NCBI GenBank assembly: GCA_006384855.1
Contig: VCJN01002403.1
Coordinates: 62,001 to 126,000, forward strand
Length of the DNA stretch: 64,000 nt
Source of the DNA: Tetraselmis striata
Taxonomy: Eukaryota; Chlorophyta; Chlorodendrophyceae; Chlorodendrales; Chlorodendraceae
Direction: 5' to 3'
In this document: positions 56,719-64,000 of the stretch, one piece after another
Layout of the letters: each line of letters begins with the position of its first letter
Numbering within the stretch: the first letter of the stretch is position 1
The notes under the pieces: model-generated
The model's input: only the letters and a program-made list of their open reading frames with translations
Database searches by the model: none
Told to the model about the DNA's origin: nothing
Position numbers and translations under genes: made by a program

Positions 56719-59700
56719 ATGGCCTGCCAGCTGTCCCCCTGTCGGATCCCAGCGGTGCCGCTGCTGCTCGTTGTGCCGCTGCTGGCGCTAGTGCTCGCTG
56801 TCGCTCCTCCGGCCGCCGCGCAGCAGTGGGACTGGAGCTTCCTGAACCAGTGGGCCTCGCCGCCGCCCGCCGTGCAGTCCACCCCGCCCCCCAACCCCTT
56901 CATCAACCCTTTCGTCGGTGCGGAGGGCCGCCCTGCCCCTGCCTGCCTCTGCTCCCACCCGTGCGTGACGACCGGCGCGTCGTACCGGGCCTCGTCGCAC
57001 AGTACATTGCGCGGTGTATGCATTGCTTTCGAATCAGGACCGGGGCGACACCTGACGATCGCGATGCGCCAACCGTCGTCAGGAGTCGGCTATCCTTGCG
57101 CCTGTTAACCGGAAGCGTGCAGCCGCCCCGATGCTCGCTCTCGCGTAATTGCTAAGGCTACAGTGGCCCATCCTGCCTGCCGCCCTCCGCTCGGCACCGA
57201 ACGTGCGTCCTCCTCGCCGCTCGTTCGGCTGTGCTTCTGAGGCTGTGTAGCACCATTTTTGATCTTTTGTCGCTTCTCCCACCTCGTCTGCCATACGGCC
57301 GGCTTCCCGTCCTGGTATCTGCTGACCGCCGCTGCCGATCTATGAGAAACTCGCTCAGTCTGAACCTCCCTTAGATTGTGCCCCTGTGCCCTCCCCTCTG
57401 GCCGCTTACCGTTCTGAACTGGCGGTCTCCGCCGCCCTCTGGACCCACTGCATGAAGCTCTGCGCCCCCACTGATCCTCCATGCCAAGGCAGTTTTATAG
57501 TGATGCTGGCTGCCAGTGCTAGTTATCTGACTGGCGCATGATTTTGCGGCAATGCTTAAGTATCTGCCGGCATCTGCCGTGGATTTGAATCTCACATGCG
57601 TGTGTCTCCGTTGCTGTGCAGCCTTTGTGTTCCGTGGTGAGGATGCCGACCCAGAACGCTACCCGTACTTGGTCTCAATCCGCGAGAGGCTGCGGACTGG
57701 GGAGTCCAGGCATTTCTGCGGCGGCACCCTCATCTCGCCCACCTCAGTCCTGACCGCCGCGCACTGCTTGGATGCCCTGGACCCCGGCGAGATGCCGGTC
57801 ATTCACGTCGGGCGCTACTGCCAGGGCGTGTGCACCGGCGACCTGTCTCAGTACAACGACTTTGAGGAGGTGGACGCCACCCGCGTGTTCACGCACCCTG
57901 AGTGGCGAAGCATCTACGAGGGGAACGACATCGCAGTCTACACCCTCCGCCGGTGGGCGCCCCCTGCCGCCGCCTCCCTCCCATGAAGGTGGCCGGCCGC
58001 CAACAGACGCATAGGCGGGAGGTAACACTCAGTGTGCACATACCCCTCCTGCAGGCCCGTCCGCACAAAGCCCGTGCGCGTAGCGTCTCCGGGCAGCGCC
58101 TACCTGTGGGGTTGGCGTAACCTTCGCGTGGCGGGGCTGGGTGTGACCGAGTCCGGCTCGCTGGCCGGCGTCCTGCAAGAGGGCACCATCCCTTACCGCC
58201 CCAACCCCGACTGCATCCAAGCCTTCAACGCGGCTCAAGATTCGCGGCAGCTCGCCCTGCCGAGCGAGTTCTCAATCCGCGACAGCATGATGTGCGCCGG
58301 CGGGTCCGACACAAGCGCGTGCCGTGGGGACTCGGGCGGGCCGCTCCTGCTGATGGGCAGGGGCCCGGAGGAGGACCTGTTGATGGGCATCGTGTCCTTT
58401 GGCGTGCAGTGCAGCGTCAACGCCAACATCCGCCTGCCGACCATCTTCACGCGCGTCAGCTCCTTCGAGGGGTTTCTGTCCCCGCACCTGGAGCGCGTCG
58501 CGCCCTCCCCGCCCCCGCCCAGCCCGCCGCCCCCGCTCCCCCCGCCGCCGCGCGCGTCCCCGCCTCCTCCCGCCCGCCCCCCGCCCGCCGCCCCTCGCCC
58601 TCCCCCGCCGCGCGCCATCCCAGTGCAGCCCCGCCCCGAGCCCATTTCGCCTGGCTTCGACCCCGACTTCAGCTTCTCCCAGGGCGTCCTCTGCCTGGGC
58701 GGCTTCCTCAACTGGCTGGGCAACGCAAATGAGCCCACCTGCCGCAACAGCTGCCGCACCACCGCCGCGTGCGCCGCCTACAGCTTTGCTCCACCGGGGA
58801 ATGGCATAGGGAGCATCTGCATCCTGCGCAGCAGCTGCACGAGCAAGAGCCCGTACTCGACAGCCATCAGTGGTGCGGCCCCTCGCCTACAACCGCCGTT
58901 CAACTCCCGCGGCACTGCGCCACAGCAAAATAGTACTTGTGGTTGGTCTGCCGCCATGGCGCCTGCCGGCGATTTGTGTACACTTTCAATCATTGGCTTT
59001 GTCATGTATGGGTGCCGGCGCGGTTATAAGACCAGTGCGAAAACGAAGGTGCCCCGCCTGCCAGAGGTTATATGAAAAGATACCGTAAATATAGCGAATT
59101 GTCTTACAAGCCCACTGCGCGGCTAGTATACTAAAGGTTAATTGAACGTTTACTATGCAGGCTTATTAATATATATACATATATATATCTTCATCATCAC
59201 GTGCTTACTATACATGGCTTTTTGTGTAAGACCAAAAGTTTTGAATTATACTTTAGGGGCGCCGGGACCCGTACAGTAGGGTCTTATTAATATCGATGCA
59301 TAATATGTTGCAACCCATGCAATTCTTCTCGGCGATTAAATGAATACACGTATGGCAGCGTGAACATTGCCCCTCTCAACATGCGCCTGCTATCTCGCTG
59401 ATGGACCATTAGAAATAACACACACTACAGGTACCCGTACAGAGTGCAATTGTGACAATATTGACAGCATTGGGACTTCATCCGGTGTGTTCACAGTCGG
59501 CGACACAGCGTGAACGCTGCTCAGTTTCGAAGTATTCGTTATACTCGTACCCGTATTGATAGAGTGAAAACATCAACAGCATTCCGTATGGCACCTCGGA
59601 AAGGGGATGGCGTCTCACAAAGTTGGTGCTGTTGCGGTTTCAACGTCGCAGGCGAGAAGACGTTCAGGAGTTCCCCGGCGCCGCGGCCCACACCGAGCCC

Positions 59701-62547
59701 CACGCCTGCCCCCACGCCGCGCGCAGTCTTCCCGCCGCCCAGCTGGTGGTCTACGCCCGCCCCCGTACCCCAAGTCACCGACATTCGCTTTGCCTACCAG
59801 CAGGGCCTCGCGTGCGATGGCCCCCATGTGCAGGTGGGATTCCCTTCCCCTCAGCCGCATTAGCTCGAGCCCTTTTTGTCCGGGACACTCTGCGTGCTGA
59901 CTTCGTCTCTGCCGATGTTGTACCGCAGCGCTTCGACGACATCAACAACGTGCAGCGCTGTGGAGTGGAGTGCGCCGCGAACCCAAGCTGTCGCTGGTTC
60001 ACGTACAACACAAACACGCGTAAGTGCTTCCTCAAGGACAACTGCGACGAGCAGTCAAGGTCCAACATCCAGATATCGGGTGAGCGCCTGCTCGAATTCG
60101 AAAGCGGATTCCCCCCCCCCCCCCCCCCCCCCCGTGGCGCTCGGAGCTCCTTGTGCTTCTCGGCCAAAACTCCTTAAAAGAAACATTTCTGATTGTTCCG
60201 ATCTATTGTGCGTGTATCCGCTGTCGTGCTGCAGCCCAGAAGCTTGGCAGCACCAGCGTGGCCAGCCCGCCGCCGTTCTCCCGGGCGGGGGGCTCCGACG
60301 GCGCCCAGTTCCAGGTGATCGAGGGCATCGCGTGCAAGGACCCCAACCGCGAGATCAAACGCGACGTCAGCCGCACCGACTGCGAGCGCGCGTGCGGCGA
60401 CGACGCCCGGTGCGCCGCGTACACGTACCATCTGGGGCGCGGCGACTGCTACTTCAAGGACACCTGCAACATCCGGGACAGCAACAACGACGAGGTCTCA
60501 GGTGAGACAGGCCGGCGGAGGCCGTCCTTCAGAATATCCGCTGGTCCAGACAGGCCGGCCGAATGCCGTTATTGGTTTCGCCCGCGTGCCTTCTCAGCGG
60601 GTGGTATTGTACCTGTGTTATCAGAATGTACGTATCGGCTGCGCAGTCTGACTTCAGCGAAATTGCTGCTGCGGTATTTTAACGGCATAATAACAGGTTT
60701 ACCGCGGCATAAATATATAGAACACCGCAGACAGTATGAGAACCTGCGTGCCTGTACCTGTCAGAGCCCAATTTTGCTGGACGAAACTATCGCAGAACTA
60801 TACCAAATATATGTTCGAATTAGATCTAGGGGCTTATACCCGTAGATGGCGGTAGGGATTAATCCTTAGTGCCAATAAGATTTCTTGCACAGTAATATAC
60901 GTAATAGGAAATGCCGGCAGGCATCGGTACCAGCACCAGTTCTCGCGTGGGCTTCAGGCAGCTTTATTGAAGTTGCCCGTAACGTTGTAGTCGCTACTAC
61001 GTGGTAGTCTCTTGTTGCTTGCGCTTTTGTAATCCAAACCAGTACGGGAGTACTCGCAGTAGCATCTCGGAGTCTGGACGTCGCCGCATGCTGTAGCGAC
61101 TAGCGACATGATCCTCGCACCTTTTTTTCTTCGAATGCCGTGTCGAGTGATCACACAAATGGTTTTCCAGCGGCTGACCACGTACTAAATCCGGCTCGCA
61201 GGCTGCACCACTGGTCGATTCATGTACGCTCCTTGACTTAATGCTAAATACTCGTCGATTTTGCCGCTCAATGCTCTTGGCCATTCGCCCCTGCAGGCTT
61301 CAAGCAGGGGCTGTCAGCTTTACCGCCCGTTGGTTCAGGGCGGGTGTTCCAGGAGTACGACATCATTCCCGGCTACAACTGCCGCAGCGGCTCGCTGAGG
61401 GTAAGGCCACGCGCGATTGCCTTTGTCACTGGACTGGAGCAGCGCGGCTGGCTGCGTGAGGTGTCTGCCGGTTGGCTAGCTGAGCACGCCCCCGGTCCCT
61501 GTACCACAGCGCATCGACACCGACTCCATCGTGGCCTGCCAAGAGGAGTGCTCCGACGACGACGACTGCGCCGCCGTGAGCATGGACACCCGCCGCGGGC
61601 GTTGCTACCTGAAGGCCGCCTGCATGCGCGACAGTGACAGCCAGTACACGTCCGCCATCCGCCGCAGCGGCATGTCCAGCCCCACCTGGCTGTACGACTG
61701 GGGCTGCGACGACAGGGAGTACGAGGTGCGGCAGCGCACGCCCGCACGCACCCCAACCCGCATCACATCACGGTCCTCCCCTAGTTGGGCTCACGTGCGG
61801 GGGGCGCTGCCGCTGCGCAGGAGATCGACCGCATCAGCCGCAGCGAGTGTGCGGACGAGTGCCGCCGCGACAGCCGCTGCAAGCTGTTTACGCACAACCC
61901 GCGCCGGGACATCTGCTACCTGCACGATGACTGCTCCCGTACTAGCGAGGATAACACCCTGGACACAGGTACTCCCCTCCCCCCCCCCCCACCCACCCAA
62001 ACCACCGCCACCTTCGCGCGCCCCCGCTTGCCCAGCCCTCTGCTTAGCGGATTGATTCCTCCGATGTTATTTGCCGCACGGTGTCTGTCGGCACATGAGA
62101 CACCCACACGATCCGCACTCAGTCCTCGAGCTCTTAAGTGCCATATCGCATGTAATTGATCTCACGTACCGCAAACTGTGTCGCGACATTGCGGCGGCAT
62201 TTCTGCGGTTATCTTTCCGTACGGTGTATTCTACGATATTCTGATTGTTTCGTTACTGTATCGGAACTATATCGGGACTTTATGATAATATTTTTTCGTT
62301 ACTTGCAGAGCAGGGTGGGGACCCTGGGGCAAGGGGGGTCAATAGCGGTATTTCTCCCCGAACCTGCAATGTGTTAACGGTATGTATGGGAGCTGAATTG
62401 CACCGGGGAGTGCTGTTGTGTAGCCACTGGAGCTGGCAGGCCGCGTTAAGGGAGCCAGTCGCCAAGTTTGGCATGTGGAGACGTGCAGCTGCCTCTGACG
62501 TGGCTGTGCATTGGCCCCACGCAGGCTTCTTCGTCACCGACCTCTGA
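56719..62547 (+). CDS. Secreted trypsin-like serine protease with five PAN/Apple domains
   Basis: Ten exons are proposed: 56719-56917, 57622-57952, 58055-58872, 59652-59833, 59929-60079, 60235-60501, 61339-61400, 61510-61725, 61821-61968 and 62309-62547. All are GT-AG, phases match, and the total is 870 residues. A signal peptide (VPLLLVVPLLALVLAVAPPA) opens the protein. The protease domain has H114 (LTAAHC), D169 (GNDIAVYTL) and S270 (CRGDSGGP). The residue six before Ser is Ser rather than Asp, suggesting chymotrypsin-like rather than trypsin-like specificity. A long SPPPP-rich linker follows, then five Cys-rich PAN modules (for example CGVECAANPSCRWFTYN; CERACGDDARCAAYTY; CQEECSDDDDCAAVS; CADECRRDSRCKLFTHN). 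PAN domains bind protein or carbohydrate, so this is probably an extracellular or wall-associated protease. The last exon is the least certain. Confidence 0.8.
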
Positions 62548-63861
62548 GGCCCTGGTCCCTACCCAGCGTACCCTGCAGCCTAGTTGGCGCACCAGAGCTC
62601 CCGTTGGCGCTCGAGTTAGAGGGTGCAGTTGCCCACATCCGAGGCCCTAGATAGATACCGCCAGTCGCGGCACAGGCAGAACCTGGTAAGTACACCGCCA
62701 CGCATCTGTGGCTAATGGGGGTGTGCAGTCCAGTGTCAGCCTTCGCCGCCAAGTCCTAATATATGTGCTGCTGGCATCGGCAATTGTAAGCCAGGCCAGA
62801 TGCACATGCGCCGCTGTGCTGACGTATTATACATACTGACTTTTTGCCGTCTAAACTCACATATTATTTCATTGTTTTATACATGGAAAACGATGATAAA
62901 TAGCAACACTGTACAAGCAGCAGCAGGAGCTTTATTCAGGCAGCGTCATTCCAGTTGATATTATTGCGCCCTGTCGACCCGCCGTGCTGGGTACCACTGC
63001 GGTGTAGTAGATGGCGATACTATCCCGTCCTCCACAAAAGTCTGCATTTTTTGGGTGTACGATTACGATTGGGCAGTCTCGAAGAGCCGCCAATGAACTC
63101 GCGCATAAATAATCCACGACGTTGCAGCCATGAATTGAATAATGAATCTGCTCACAATAAAGTGTACAGAGGACACGATGCGGAATCTACAGTTCGCGCA
63201 TATGTGTAAATATACATACACATGTACACACACCCTTCCTTGCCTGGGGCGCGCCGATCCATTGACCTACTTGGCCAGACATGTTAACGTAGTGTAATAT
63301 AAGGGCTCCCCGCATCCAACCTCGCCGGCAACTAGCCACTCGCGCCAAAATGTCATTGGTCTCATGCTACAATATTCCATTCCATTCCGTAACCACGCTT
63401 TGGGTTCACGGCTGTATATGATCGTTTTCGACCCCCGTCCCCCCCCCCTTTCCCAAAGAAAGGAACAAACCATATTCATCGTGGAGTACATTATCAGAAT
63501 ATACCACAAATACCCCACCCGGCTCTTCCAGCTTGATGCTGCAAAGCCATTTATCATTTTCGGACCCGCTACCCCATTGAACCGCTGTCACGGTACACTT
63601 TATGCAAACTTTGCCAGGTATATGTATTTTAGAATTGGACGGTTCTATTCATATTCACATCGAAAACACCCCATAGATCCAATACCGTACAGTTTTATAC
63701 GGTCCGCGGGCCACAAAATAATCATTCTATATTTTGCGCCTTTGCGTCCGATTTTTGTTCTGTAATATGACTTATTCTCCATTTTCACAGTTTGTTTCCT
63801 CTTTCCAAAGGGAGAGGGGTGAAAAACGTTATGTATCAGTGGACCATTTGCGTTTGTGCAG
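62548..63861. other. Intergenic, no supported gene
   Basis: Short frames only. I see no domain, RNA gene or transposon end. Confidence 0.4.
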
Positions 63862-63988
63862 GATATGCGCATAGTCTCGATTTCCTTACACTTAAAGGTT
63901 CCCGGCTGGAAATCATCTCCGCAATCACATCCACATTGGAACAGCTGCAAGCACAAGAACTGCGAGCACAGTCCTTGGATGGGCGCAG
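63862..63988 (+). CDS. Partial exon of an unidentified gene at the window edge
   Basis: After the acceptor TTTGTGCAG, one frame reads YAHSLDFLTLKGSRLEIISA, then ITSTLEQLQAQELRAQSLDG, which is protein-like and helical. It ends at a good donor (CGCAG/GTGCGG) at 63988. The remainder of the gene would lie outside the window. No family is recognised. Confidence 0.4.
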
Positions 63989-64000
63989 GTGCGGGGCGCA

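Noticed and set aside
63780-63835. Similarity of GGGAGAGGGGTGAAAAACG to 1830-1855 as a shared element
   Set aside because: The match is short and purine-rich, and does not extend into the flanks.
1-64000. CRISPR arrays, rRNA or tRNA genes, bacterial operons
   Set aside because: No regularly spaced palindromic repeats, no rRNA core motifs and no convincing tRNA cloverleaf were noticed by eye. A tRNAscan or Rfam run would be decisive.

Overview
The window is nuclear DNA of a eukaryote, most likely a microalga. Genes are split by GT-AG introns. Coding exons are GC-rich (many poly-Ala, Arg and Pro codons) while intergenic DNA is near 50% GC. The DNA is full of long poly-G/poly-C runs and transposable elements. 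There are no bacterial-style operons, no CRISPR array, and no rRNA or tRNA gene that I can see. Variant EsV-1-7 cysteine repeats are known from brown algae and other stramenopiles, cryptophytes and a few green algae. SPPPP-rich linkers and PAN domains also occur in algae. I cannot choose firmly between a stramenopile (for example a xanthophyte or brown-algal relative) and a chlorophyte.

Four spliced host genes can be assembled, and in most of them splice phases agree at every junction. (1) 585-3986 minus: a 242-residue protein with a glycine-zipper-like membrane segment followed by a coiled coil. (2) 15056-20164 plus: a protein of about 730 residues with eight predicted membrane segments and a C-terminal HET/TIR-like domain. 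(3) 21934-29844 minus: a cysteine-rich protein with 14 variant EsV-1-7 repeats over five exons plus an unrecognised N-terminal region. (4) 56719-62547 plus: a secreted trypsin-fold protease with an intact catalytic triad, a Pro-rich linker and five PAN/Apple modules. A fifth gene enters at the right edge (63862 onward).

The rest is mostly mobile DNA. It includes a broken piggyBac transposase (4.2-6.8 kb), nested inverted-repeat elements (6.9-10.9 kb), unassigned low-complexity ORFs and tandem repeats (11-13 kb), and a LINE 3'-end relic inside an intron at 22.7-23.3 kb. A deleted hAT element with an 8-bp target duplication lies at 30327-31984. Two decayed tyrosine-recombinase elements lie in opposite orientations (32.5-34.9 and 43.7-46.9 kb). 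Between them are a Ty3/gypsy element with nearly identical LTRs (35046-41217) and a 1.48-kb foldback element (42148-43630). A second Ty3/gypsy element fills 48027-54833, directly abutting a LINE tail.

The most interesting signals are the 14-repeat EsV-1-7-like gene, the membrane-anchored HET/TIR-like gene, and the two gypsy elements. Both gypsy elements carry an adenine-methyltransferase-like domain before the protease, and one also carries a Nudix-like ORF in the gag position.
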